DNA of 64,000 bases from a filamentous cyanobacterium ESFC-1 (GTDB lineage Bacteria; Cyanobacteriota; Cyanobacteriia; Cyanobacteriales; Spirulinaceae): the NCBI GenBank assembly GCA_000380225.1, contig KB904821.1:2741056-2805055 (forward strand), given 5' to 3'. Within the stretch, counting starts at the first letter, position 1. Each line of letters begins with the position of its first letter. A program made the translations under genes and the position numbers. Shown piece after piece: positions 18,520-27,408 of this stretch. The notes under the pieces are model-generated. The model ran no database searches. It was not told where the DNA came from and worked only from the letters and a program-made list of their open reading frames with translations.

Positions 18520-19297
18520 GCGCTATACCCTGCAATCTGTAGTAGTAGAACTTGGGGCAGCCAAGCCCGGAAAGCCCCCTGCGACATTAGGACGAGCCAT
18601 TCATGCTCAAGTCTTAGAATGGTTCAATCTGGGCAATCGGGAAGTCGCGGCCAGCCTTCACGCGGCACAAACGCCCCCTCTGAGTTTATCTGGTTTGCTC
18701 GGTCATCGTCGTCGCCGAGGAACCCAGCCGGGAGATAAGTTTTTGATTCGGATTAGTTTACTCAATGGCAGTCTCTTAGAACCGCTTTTAACAGGTATCC
18801 AAGCCGCAGAACATCAGCCTGTAGTTTTGGGGAAGTTTCCTTTTAAAATCCGTAACTATTTTGCTTTCCCTGGTACTCATCGTTTAGCCGGAGCAACGGA
18901 TTATGAAAGTTTGGCTCAGAGTCCGCCCTTGTCCGATATTCAGTTGGACTTTTTATCTCCAACCAGTTTTAAACAAAAGCAAAATATTCAGCCTTTTCCC
19001 TTACCCGATCTAGTGTTTGGGAGTTTGCAAAGACGCTGGAATAGTTTTGCTCCTGAAAACCTACATTTTCCGGCTTTTGAGTGGCAGGGTTTCGTCTCTG
19101 CTTATGATTTAAAAACTCAGGCTTTGCGCTTAGAAGGCGGGGCAGAAATAGGCGCACAGGGTTGGGTTCGCTATCGTTTCCGAGATTCTGAACAAGCAAA
19201 AGTTGCGGCGATTTTGGCTTATTTTGCTTTTTTTGCTGGGGTGGGACGGAAAACAACTATGGGTATGGGACAAACACAACTGAAAATTTGCGAGTAG
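18488..19297 (+). CDS. cas6: CRISPR pre-crRNA endoribonuclease Cas6
   Basis: This 269-residue protein is of the Cas6 family, with the N-terminal RAMP strand YTLQSVVVELGAAK, GRAIHAQVLEW, and the C-terminal glycine-rich loop GVGRKTTMGMGQTQ. Cas6 cuts the repeat transcript in the adjacent array, leaving an 8-nt ATTGAAAC-derived handle by analogy with related repeats. The ATG at 18488 lies inside csc1. cas4 starts 7 bp after the stop. Confidence 0.92.
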   Translation: MVPKPLPQYPKRYTLQSVVVELGAAKPGKPPATLGRAIHAQVLEWFNLGNREVAASLHAAQTPPLSLSGLLGHRRRRGTQPGDKFLIRISLLNGSLLEPLLTGIQAAEHQPVVLGKFPFKIRNYFAFPGTHRLAGATDYESLAQSPPLSDIQLDFLSPTSFKQKQNIQPFPLPDLVFGSLQRRWNSFAPENLHFPAFEWQGFVSAYDLKTQALRLEGGAEIGAQGWVRYRFRDSEQAKVAAILAYFAFFAGVGRKTTMGMGQTQLKICE

Positions 19298-19303
19298 CTA
19301 ATC

Positions 19304-19891
19304 ATGAACGAACAAAATTATATTCCCCTGGCATATTTGAATGCCTGGGAATACTGCCCCCGCCGTTTTTACTGGGAGTATGTTTTGGGGGAAATGAGCG
19401 ATAACGAACACATTATTCGAGGTCGCCATCTCCACCGCAATATTAATGAAGAAGGAGAAAGTTGGGAGGGAAATACCCTCATTCACCGTCAGCAATGGGT
19501 GTGGAGCGATCGCCTCGGCGTTAAAGGCATTATTGATGCCGTAGAGGAAGAAAATGGGCAACTCATTCCCATTGAATATAAAAAAGGACGGATGGCCCAA
19601 CACCTCAACGACCATTTTCAACTTTGTGCTGCTGCCTTGTGCTTAGAAGAAAAGACAGGGCGAGATATTCCCTACGGTGAAATATTTTACTACGGCAATC
19701 GTCGTCGTCAACGGGTGGAATTTACTCCTGAATTACGGCAAAAAACCGAGAGCGCGATCGCGTCTGCCCATACTACTGCTACTAATTCCACAATGCCACC
19801 TCCTATTGATAATCCCAAGAAATGCCGAGATTGCAGTCTCAAAGAAATTTGCTTACCCAAAGAGATTAAAAAATTACGCACCCTTAAATAA
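19304..19891 (+). CDS. cas4: CRISPR adaptation exonuclease Cas4
   Basis: This 195-residue PD-(D/E)XK nuclease has GIIDAVEEE...PIEYKKG as catalytic Asp and Glu-x-Lys. It carries the iron-sulfur cysteines at C18 (WEYCPRRFYWEY) and near the C-terminus (KKCRDCSLKEICLP). Cas4 trims and selects PAM-bearing prespacers for Cas1-Cas2. It lies 13 bp before cas1. Confidence 0.95.
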   Translation: MNEQNYIPLAYLNAWEYCPRRFYWEYVLGEMSDNEHIIRGRHLHRNINEEGESWEGNTLIHRQQWVWSDRLGVKGIIDAVEEENGQLIPIEYKKGRMAQHLNDHFQLCAAALCLEEKTGRDIPYGEIFYYGNRRRQRVEFTPELRQKTESAIASAHTTATNSTMPPPIDNPKKCRDCSLKEICLPKEIKKLRTLK

Positions 19892-19904
19892 TGGAGCAAA
19901 AATT

Positions 19905-20882
19905 ATGTCAGCCGTTTATATCACCCAACCCGATGCCACATTAACCAAAGCCCAAGAAGCTTTCAAAGTTGCTTTAAAACAAGAAGATGGCTCTTGGAAA
20001 AAACATAATGTTCCCGCCCAAACCATCGAGCAGATCGTCCTTATGGGGCATCCTAGCATTACAGGAGAAGCCCTTTGCTACGCCCTTGAACTCGGTATCC
20101 CCATTCATTACCTCTCTATTTTCGGCAAACACTTGGGAGTTGCCCTACCGAGCTATTCTCGTAATGGTCAACTGCGATTAGCCCAATACGCTACCCACAC
20201 CAACACCGAGAAACGATTAGCCCTCGTCAAAGCGATTGTTACCCACAAAATTCATAACCAATATCAAGTTTTGTACCGCCACGACCAAAAAGACAACCCC
20301 CTCAAAAAACATAAAAAGCTAGTTTCTCAGCAAACCACCCTTAATCAAGTCCGAGGAGTCGAAGGACTTGCAGCCAAAGACTACTTTGCCTGTTGGCGTA
20401 ACTTATTTAAAGACACCTGGTCATTCAACGGCAGAAATCGCCAGCCTCCCACTGACCCCATTAATTCTTTACTCAGTTTTGCCTATGGACTGTTGCGGGT
20501 TCAAGTGACCAGTGCTGTTCATGTCGCTGGGTTAGACCCCTATATTGGCTATCTCCATGAAACCACCCGAGGACAACCTGCCATTGTTCTCGACTTGATG
20601 GAGGAGTTTCGCCCTTTGGTGGCAGATAATTTGGTGCTATCGGTCATTAGTCGCAAACAGATCAAACCCGATGACTTTAATGAAAGTTTGGGGGCTTATC
20701 GCCTTTCGGATAAAGCCCGCAAAACCTTTCTTGAAGCCTTTGAACAAAAAATTACCTCAGAGTTGAAGCATCCTGTCTTTGGCTATCGTTGCACCTATCG
20801 GCGGGCGATTGAACTCCAAGCTCGTTTGCTGGCTCGGCATTTACAAGAAGATGTCCCCTATCAACCTTTAACTATACGATGA
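19905..20882 (+). CDS. cas1: CRISPR integrase Cas1
   Basis: This 325-residue Cas1 is of the I-D/I-B type. The conserved region HVAGLDPYIGYLHETTRGQPAIVLDLMEEFRPLVADN contains the metal-binding His and acidic residues. I use ATG 19905 (MSAVYITQPDATLTKAQ); a longer frame upstream overlaps cas4 and is not credible. The stop overlaps the cas2 start in ATGA at 20879-20882. Confidence 0.95.
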   Translation: MSAVYITQPDATLTKAQEAFKVALKQEDGSWKKHNVPAQTIEQIVLMGHPSITGEALCYALELGIPIHYLSIFGKHLGVALPSYSRNGQLRLAQYATHTNTEKRLALVKAIVTHKIHNQYQVLYRHDQKDNPLKKHKKLVSQQTTLNQVRGVEGLAAKDYFACWRNLFKDTWSFNGRNRQPPTDPINSLLSFAYGLLRVQVTSAVHVAGLDPYIGYLHETTRGQPAIVLDLMEEFRPLVADNLVLSVISRKQIKPDDFNESLGAYRLSDKARKTFLEAFEQKITSELKHPVFGYRCTYRRAIELQARLLARHLQEDVPYQPLTIR

Positions 20883-21172
20883 ATAAATTGTTGTATTTGA
20901 TTATCTACGATTTACCCGCTACAAAAGCTGGTAACAAGCGACGTAAACGACTCCATAGCCTTCTATCCGGTTTTGGCAAATGGGCGCAGTATAGCGTTTT
21001 CGAGTGTTTTTTGACCGCGATGCAGTTTGCCAAGCTACAACAACGTCTAGAAACGCTGCTAAAATCTTCTGAGGATTCGGTGAAGATATATATTCTTGAT
21101 GCTGGTTCGGTGAAACGAACGATTACCTATGGGGCGGAGTTGCCTAGACAGGAAGATACAATTATCTTATGA
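20879..21172 (+). CDS. cas2: CRISPR-associated Cas2
   Basis: This 97-residue ferredoxin-fold protein has the start MNKLLYLIIYDLPATKAGNKRRKRLHS with the conserved Asp after the first strand, then GKWAQYSVFECFL. It forms the Cas1-Cas2 integrase scaffold. It overlaps cas1 by 4 bp and is the last cas gene before the leader. Confidence 0.95.
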   Translation: MNKLLYLIIYDLPATKAGNKRRKRLHSLLSGFGKWAQYSVFECFLTAMQFAKLQQRLETLLKSSEDSVKIYILDAGSVKRTITYGAELPRQEDTIIL

Positions 21173-21400
21173 TTGAATTGACATAAGCCAGATTAGTTTT
21201 TGACCGACCGAAGCGGGGGCAAAATCCCTGGGAGGTTCGTCAAAAGTCTCAGAACCTTGAAAATTCAATAGTTTGGGGATTTTGTTTAAGCAAGAGTATT
21301 GGTTGCTAGTGCGTTTTGAGGAGTCAGTTTTGAAGAAAAGTTTGACATCCGTCAAAAGTGGGCAACAACATCTCTGCTAGACTGAGTTTCAGATGGCGCA
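21173..21400 (+). promoter_or_regulatory. CRISPR leader
   Basis: This 228-bp non-coding, AT-rich stretch lies between cas2 and the first repeat. It contains GAAGCGGGGGCAAAATCCC and GGTTCGTCAAAAGTCTCAGAACC, a TTGACA at 21342-21347 and an extended -10-like TGCTAGACT (21376-21384) just before the array. The mutated last repeat at the far end of the array confirms that the leader is on this side. Confidence 0.7.
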
Positions 21401-23414
21401 GTTTCCTATCAATGAATCCTGTAACCGGGATTGAAACACCCATTGTGAAGCGGAAGACTCAATAGAGCTTGGTTTCCTATCAATGAATCCTGTAACCGGG
21501 ATTGAAACACTTATAGCCACGCTCACCATTGAAAAGATAAAGAAGTTTCCTATCAATGAATCCTGTAACCGGGATTGAAACAACCCTATATCTATCGCCC
21601 TCGCGGGGATTTAATAGTTTCCTATCAATGAATCCTGTAACCGGGATTGAAACGCTCGCGATCGCGCCGGTGCGATCGTGGCGGCTGGCGAGTTTCCTAT
21701 CAATGAATCCTGTAACCGGGATTGAAACATAATGATGCTTTTAAATGTGTGATTCATGTTAAGTTTCCTATCAATGAATCCTGTAACCGGGATTGAAACA
21801 ATAAAAAACTAATTCCATATCATCCTTGCGGCAACAGTTTCCTATCAATGAATCCTGTAACCGGGATTGAAACGAAGGAGGCCAGATAGCGGGAGGGTAA
21901 AGATAGCGATTGTTTCCTATCAATGAATCCTGTAACCGGGATTGAAACGTGCTTTCGTTAGTTTTGCTTTCGCGCTTTCGATTGTGTTTCCTATCAATGA
22001 ATCCTGTAACCGGGATTGAAACATCCACAAGCTAAAATCATTAATATTTATAAAACGGTTTCCTATCAATGAATCCTGTAACCGGGATTGAAACTTTTTA
22101 GCTCTTGGGGACTACCGCTTAATCTTATGGTTTCCTATCAATGAATCCTGTAACCGGGATTGAAACTTGCTTTCCCATCGCCATTGCCAAGCCTCGTCTC
22201 TGGTTTCCTATCAATGAATCCTGTAACCGGGATTGAAACAAATAATTTGGGGGTGAGTGCGCTGGCTCTCTATTATGTTTCCTATCAATGAATCCTGTAA
22301 CCGGGATTGAAACACTAGCTCCATCGAACGATGGGGGGAAGAAGGCAGCGTTTCCTATCAATGAATCCTGTAACCGGGATTGAAACGACGGCAACTATTC
22401 ATGGAACAACGTAAACAGCGTCGTTTCCTATCAATGAATCCTGTAACCGGGATTGAAACACATTGCGATCGCCCTTTCCCTGATAGACGGTTTAGCCAGT
22501 TTCCTATCAATGAATCCTGTAACCGGGATTGAAACCAGCCGAAAATATCTTTATCTGGTTGAATTTCATATTTGAGTTTCCTATCAATGAATCCTGTAAC
22601 CGGGATTGAAACAATCCCGTAGGAAAGGCCATTGCCGAACCATTAACGTTTCCTATCAATGAATCCTGTAACCGGGATTGAAACGACCCCCGCGACTGCG
22701 ACAACTACCCGGACTCGCCTTGTTTCCTATCAATGAATCCTGTAACCGGGATTGAAACAATCCCGTAGGAAAGGCCATTGCCGAACCATTAACGTTTCCT
22801 ATCAATGAATCCTGTAACCGGGATTGAAACGACCCCCGCGACTGCGACAACTACCCGGACTCGCCTTGTTTCCTATCAATGAATCCTGTAACCGGGATTG
22901 AAACTAGTGGTTATAGTCGTGACTAACATTGAATGCACCGTTTCCTATCAATGAATCCTGTAACCGGGATTGAAACCCGCAGCCACCGTTTACCAGGCGA
23001 TTTGCGCCGGAGTTTCCTATCAATGAATCCTGTAACCGGGATTGAAACCGGCATCGCGGCCCCCCATCACAATTCGCTCTTGGGGGTTTCCTATCAATGA
23101 ATCCTGTAACCGGGATTGAAACCCTCAAGGATGCCAACAAGCTCGATAAAATTGGGGGGGTTTCCTATCAATGAATCCTGTAACCGGGATTGAAACATGC
23201 CTATTTAAGAAATTTCGTGATCATTCGAGGCGTTTCCTATCAATGAATCCTGTAACCGGGATTGAAACATAACGACATTCGTGAAATTAGTCACGATGCC
23301 TAGCAGTTTCCTATCAATGAATCCTGTAACCGGGATTGAAACTTGATTAATACCTTGGTACTGGACAAAGACGAAGGGTTTCCTATCAATGAATCCTGTA
23401 ACCGGGATTGAAAT
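21401..23414 (+). CRISPR. type I-D CRISPR array, 28 repeats and 27 spacers
   Basis: The 37-bp repeat starts GTTTCCTATC, contains GTAACCGGG and ends ATTGAAAC. All 28 copies appear identical except the last (23378-23414), which ends in T rather than C, a sign of the leader-distal end. Spacers are 34 to 40 bp. Two spacers occur twice because of an internal duplication, leaving 25 different ones. Several spacers hold GCGATCGC, suggesting that their source is cyanobacterial or cyanophage DNA. Confidence 0.99.
22613..22904 (+). repeat. exact 146-bp tandem duplication inside the array
   Basis: The block 22613-22758 (spacer starting AATCCCGTAGG, repeat, spacer starting GACCCCCGCG, repeat) is repeated base for base at 22759-22904. 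Unequal recombination between repeats is the simple explanation. Confidence 0.95.
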
Positions 23415-23719
23415 ATTCAAACCGTTGAAACCCAACAAGCCACAATTATCCAATAACCAACAACAAAGGACAAAGGACGAATAACAAATGACTAACATAA
23501 AAATAGTCCCTTACCGAAGAAGCGAATAATCGCATTTATCGGGTTCAATATGTGGGGGATTGAGATTAGAGGGTTGGAGTTGCCGCGATCGCGCGATCGC
23601 CCGCTAAAATTAAAACCAAACCACTTGTTACATCATCAGGGCCAGCACGTTCCGGATCGCTACACCAAGTTCACGAAAACTTTAAGTGTAGTCAGCCCAA
23701 TTTATGTAACTTTAACAAC
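23415..23719. other. intergenic region downstream of the array
   Basis: Just past the last repeat is ACCGTTGAAAC (23421-23431), possibly a decayed repeat end. It is followed by CCAATAACCAACAACAAAGGACAAAGG-type simple repeats, a GCGATCGCGCGATCGC run, and an AT-rich segment before the next gene. No gene is supported. Confidence 0.5.
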
Positions 23720-26700
23720 ATGGCAACTCTCAACGTTACGTCTTTAGCCGACAGTGGGGCGGGTTCTCTCCGCAACGCGATCAAGTCAGCCAACTCCGGT
23801 GATACCATTACCTTTGACGGCAATTTGGCGGGTCAAACCATAACCCTCACCAGTGGTCAGATTGAATTAGCCGTAAGCAGCAATCTCACCATAGACGGCA
23901 GTGGGGCGGCAGATTTGACCATTAGTGGGAACAATGCCTCGCGGATTTTTCACCTCAATTCTACTTCTGTAAATCCCACGAGTTTAACCGTAAAAAATCT
24001 TACACTAGCAAATGCCTATACTTCAGACCGTGGTGGCGCAATCCGTACCACCCACCAAGGCATTTTAACCATCGAAAATACCAATTTCGTCAATAATACG
24101 GCTGATGAAGGCGGGGGGGCGATTTTTAGTGCCTTTGAGGGCAAACTCAGCGTTACCGGGAGTAAGTTTGAGGGTAACGTCGCTACAGCCGCTAATGACG
24201 AACGAGGGGCAGGCGCGATCGCGTTTTGGGGACCCGATACTATTACAGTTAAAGATAGCGAATTTATCAATAACAAAGGCATCAACGGCGCAGCCATCAA
24301 CAGTTTAAACGGCAAACTCACCATCGAGAACAGTAAGTTTCTCAACAACGACACCACCGCCGCCTTTTACGATACGGGCAATCCCCGTCCCTTCCTACGA
24401 GGCTTTGGGGGCGCGATTTACACCGACCGCGCCAGCACCAGCAGCGATGCCACTTCGGGTACAATTAAAATTATCAACAGTGTCTTTGAAGGTAATAAAG
24501 GCAAAGGGGAAGGCGGTGCGGCTTATCTCTATACGGGTAAGCAAGATAGCGTCGTCATCGAAGGCAGCACCTTTAAAGATAACAACATTGCTGCTTTACC
24601 CAATGGCGGCAACAGGGGCAGTGGCGGTGCAATTGTCCAGATGAGTAATGATGTTAATCAAGGCTTTACCGTCACCAACAGCAGCTTTATTAACAACACG
24701 GCGGCGAATAATGGGGGTGGGATTTGGGCGATGAATGCCCCCACCACCATTACCAATAGCACCTTTTCGGGCAATCGCGGCGAATCGTTAACCTACAGTG
24801 GCAATGGCGGAGCGCTGTCTCTCTACTATCAACCCGCTACGATTACCAATAGTACCTTTGCCGAAAACTACGCGGGCTGGGTTGGCGGTGCGATTTTGGC
24901 CAGTGAGGGTACTAAGGTCACCAACTCGATTTTCTACAACAATACGGCTCAAAATGGTAACAACGGCTGGGGGATTCAGCAAAATACCAATCGAGAATTC
25001 ACAGATGGCGGCGGTAATATTCAGTTTGGGGCGGATAGCGATAAAGCCACTACTAATATTTTGATTGCTGACCCCAAGCTTGGTGCATTGCAACAAGTGA
25101 ATAATCAATGGGTGCGCCCTTTACTCGCCGGAAGTCCCGCCATTGATGGAGGGGTGGCAGGTGCGCCAGGAACAGACCAGACAGGCAATGTACGCCAGGA
25201 TGGGGATTTTGATGGGACGGTAACTCCCGATAGCGGTGCGTTTGAAGCCCCTGGTACACCTTTACCGGAAATCGAAGTCTTTGATGGGGGGACGAGCATT
25301 GTAGATAATACCACCACGGCGATTAATTTGGGTAGTGCGGTGGTAGATACGCCGATTACCAAGGCGTTTACAATCAAGAATCTGGGAACGGCTGACCTCA
25401 ACTTAAGCAATCTACAACTGCCGACGGGGTTTTCTCTGGTGGGGAATTTAGCGAATACAATTGCCCAAGGTCAACAGGCTACATTGCAGATTCAAGTGGA
25501 TGCGGCCACTGCCGGAGATTATAGTGGCGAGATTAGCTTTACCACTAATGATAGCGATGAAAGTCCTTTTAATTTCGCGATCGCGGCCAAAGTGACCGCG
25601 ACTCCTGAACCCGAAATCCAAATCTTTGACGGTACGACCGAAATTCTCGACGGGACGACAACCCCCTTGGATTTTGGTACAGCCACCGTTGGGGAAACCT
25701 TGAGTAAAACCCTTACGGTTAAAAATATCGGGACGGCAGATTTAAACCTCACCAATCCCCTCAACTTACCCGCAGGTTTTTCTGTAGCGGGAAATCTACC
25801 CGGCGGCGCGATCGCGGCAGGCCAACAAGCTAATATTACCCTAAACGTTGATACCACCACCGCCGGGACTTATAACGGTGAATTTAGCCTCACCAACAAC
25901 GACACCGACGAAGGCCCCTTTAACTTCGCCGTTTCTGCTACAGTCAGTGCGACCCCAGTTAATCAACAACCTATTTTAGATCGGGCGATCGCCGATCAAA
26001 CCGCCATTATTGGCACACCCTTCTCCCTCGACCTCAAACCCAACTTTAGCGACCCCGACAACGACACCCTCACCTACGCCGCCACCAACCTCCCCGACGG
26101 CCTCAACCTCGACCCCAACACCGGGATTCTCAGTGGCAATCTCACCACCGCAGGTTTAAGCCAAATCACCGTCACCGCCGACGATGGCAATGGCAACCAA
26201 ATTAGCGACCAATTCGATCTCACCGCCAACCCCGGCGCAACTCCTATCAACAATCCCGGTGGGGGCGACCCGATTGCCAAAAACCCCGCCTTCAAACACC
26301 TTGGCAACAATATCTTTCACCTCCAAGGGGATGCCGGACAACTGCAATTCGGCCTCAAAACCAACACCAGCAAAGCCGTCCACGAAATCGGCGTATTTCT
26401 CGTAGACAACGATAGTGGCAGCATCAACGGCATTACCCCCCAACAAAACGGTTATCTCCAAGCCGCCCTCGACCGTTCTCAAGTCGTCTTTTCCACCCTG
26501 GCAAACAACCAATTAAGCGAGATGAACTTCTCTCGTCAACTCGGTTTTGGGGCAGATTCTCGCCTGGGCTTCTTCCTCGTCCAAAATAGTTCTATTGATG
26601 TTGTTAAAAGCCAAGTTGCCACCGGACAATCCCCCAACAACATCTTTTTTGCCTCCGCCGGATATCTGCAAACCGATGCTGCCGGAAACAACGCCTTTAC

Positions 26701-27244
26701 CCTCAATTGGGAAGACGGGATGGGTAACGCCATCGACTTCCAAGACATTCAAATGGATGTCGCCCTCAGTAACAATCCTCCCGTTATTGGTACCGGGTCA
26801 GACCTCGAACTCTTCGACCTCCGCAACCAAGATGGCTTACTCCCGGCTAACTTTACCGTCAACTCCGATGCCGCTTACGACAACTCCTTTGGCTTTTATG
26901 CCGTCGAAAACGAAAGCGGCACGATTAACGGCTTGAATCCAGGGGATGCGGGTTATGCCGAAGCCGCCGTTGCCAACCGCATCGACCCCGCCACGGGTAT
27001 GCCTGGCGGTCAAATCCTTGCCCCTTTCCTCATCGCGAACGGCTCTGCCGAGCAGTTTTTGAGTCAAAACCCCCAAAACCAAGCCGCAGACAGTCCGATG
27101 GCTTATTTTGCCTTCCTGGGGGCAAATCCCGACAAAAAAGACCACGTTCGCTTACTGGGCGATAATACCATCGGTTTTGAGGATTATTACGGCGGCGGCG
27201 ACCAAGATTTTAATGATATGGTCGTCAAGGTTGATTTTGCTTAA
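23720..27244 (+). CDS. large secreted-type protein: beta-helix, choice-of-anchor D, Ig-like and DUF4114 domains
   Basis: This is a 1174-residue protein without a classical signal peptide. Residues 1-500 form a right-handed beta-helix with PMP-like repeats (FVNNTADEGGGAIFS, SFINNTAANNGGGIWAM). Residues 515-745 hold two choice-of-anchor D repeats (EIEVFDGGTSIVDNTT and EIQIFDGTTEILDGTT, each with IKNLGTADLNL or VKNIGTADLNL). Residues 745-850 are a putative Ig domain (DPDNDTLTYAATNLPDGLNLDPNTGILSG). Two related C-terminal segments follow; the last ends GFEDYYGGGDQDFNDMVVKV, a DUF4114 signature. Such cyanobacterial proteins are usually exported by type I secretion and act at the cell surface. That is an inference here, because no transporter gene is near. 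Confidence 0.85.
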   Translation: MATLNVTSLADSGAGSLRNAIKSANSGDTITFDGNLAGQTITLTSGQIELAVSSNLTIDGSGAADLTISGNNASRIFHLNSTSVNPTSLTVKNLTLANAYTSDRGGAIRTTHQGILTIENTNFVNNTADEGGGAIFSAFEGKLSVTGSKFEGNVATAANDERGAGAIAFWGPDTITVKDSEFINNKGINGAAINSLNGKLTIENSKFLNNDTTAAFYDTGNPRPFLRGFGGAIYTDRASTSSDATSGTIKIINSVFEGNKGKGEGGAAYLYTGKQDSVVIEGSTFKDNNIAALPNGGNRGSGGAIVQMSNDVNQGFTVTNSSFINNTAANNGGGIWAMNAPTTITNSTFSGNRGESLTYSGNGGALSLYYQPATITNSTFAENYAGWVGGAILASEGTKVTNSIFYNNTAQNGNNGWGIQQNTNREFTDGGGNIQFGADSDKATTNILIADPKLGALQQVNNQWVRPLLAGSPAIDGGVAGAPGTDQTGNVRQDGDFDGTVTPDSGAFEAPGTPLPEIEVFDGGTSIVDNTTTAINLGSAVVDTPITKAFTIKNLGTADLNLSNLQLPTGFSLVGNLANTIAQGQQATLQIQVDAATAGDYSGEISFTTNDSDESPFNFAIAAKVTATPEPEIQIFDGTTEILDGTTTPLDFGTATVGETLSKTLTVKNIGTADLNLTNPLNLPAGFSVAGNLPGGAIAAGQQANITLNVDTTTAGTYNGEFSLTNNDTDEGPFNFAVSATVSATPVNQQPILDRAIADQTAIIGTPFSLDLKPNFSDPDNDTLTYAATNLPDGLNLDPNTGILSGNLTTAGLSQITVTADDGNGNQISDQFDLTANPGATPINNPGGGDPIAKNPAFKHLGNNIFHLQGDAGQLQFGLKTNTSKAVHEIGVFLVDNDSGSINGITPQQNGYLQAALDRSQVVFSTLANNQLSEMNFSRQLGFGADSRLGFFLVQNSSIDVVKSQVATGQSPNNIFFASAGYLQTDAAGNNAFTLNWEDGMGNAIDFQDIQMDVALSNNPPVIGTGSDLELFDLRNQDGLLPANFTVNSDAAYDNSFGFYAVENESGTINGLNPGDAGYAEAAVANRIDPATGMPGGQILAPFLIANGSAEQFLSQNPQNQAADSPMAYFAFLGANPDKKDHVRLLGDNTIGFEDYYGGGDQDFNDMVVKVDFA

Positions 27245-27263
27245 CAGCTTTACTGTAAATACC

Positions 27264-27301
27264 AGAACCTCGATTTTTTAGAAAAACCGGGGTTCTTTTT
27301 T
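27264..27301 (+). terminator. Rho-independent terminator of the DUF4114 protein gene
   Basis: AGAACC-CG-TTTTT pairs with AAAAACCGGGGTTCT around a short loop and is followed by six T residues at 27296-27301. It begins 20 bp after the stop codon. Confidence 0.8.
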
Positions 27302-27408
27302 ATGAGATCGTCTCCTTGATTTTTGAATCCAGTCTTAACTGAAACTATTAAAATAAACTCATAACACAACCTTCACAGTGATTCTGATTGGGAACCGTTC
27401 TGGAAATT

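Noticed and set aside
19677-19904. Longer N-terminus for cas1 (76 extra residues)
   Set aside because: It overlaps cas4 in another frame and has no similarity to Cas1; MSAVYITQP at 19905 is the natural start.
21389-23498. Minus-strand open frames with repeated FQSRLQDSLIGN
   Set aside because: These are read-throughs of the CRISPR repeat. No start signals, and the array explains the sequence.
26156-27145. Antisense frames within the DUF4114 protein gene
   Set aside because: Low-complexity shadows of the D/N/G-rich coding strand.
27388-27408. TTG start extending the DUF262 protein by seven residues
   Set aside because: The ATG at 27409 is closer to the family start, and no ribosome site precedes the TTG.
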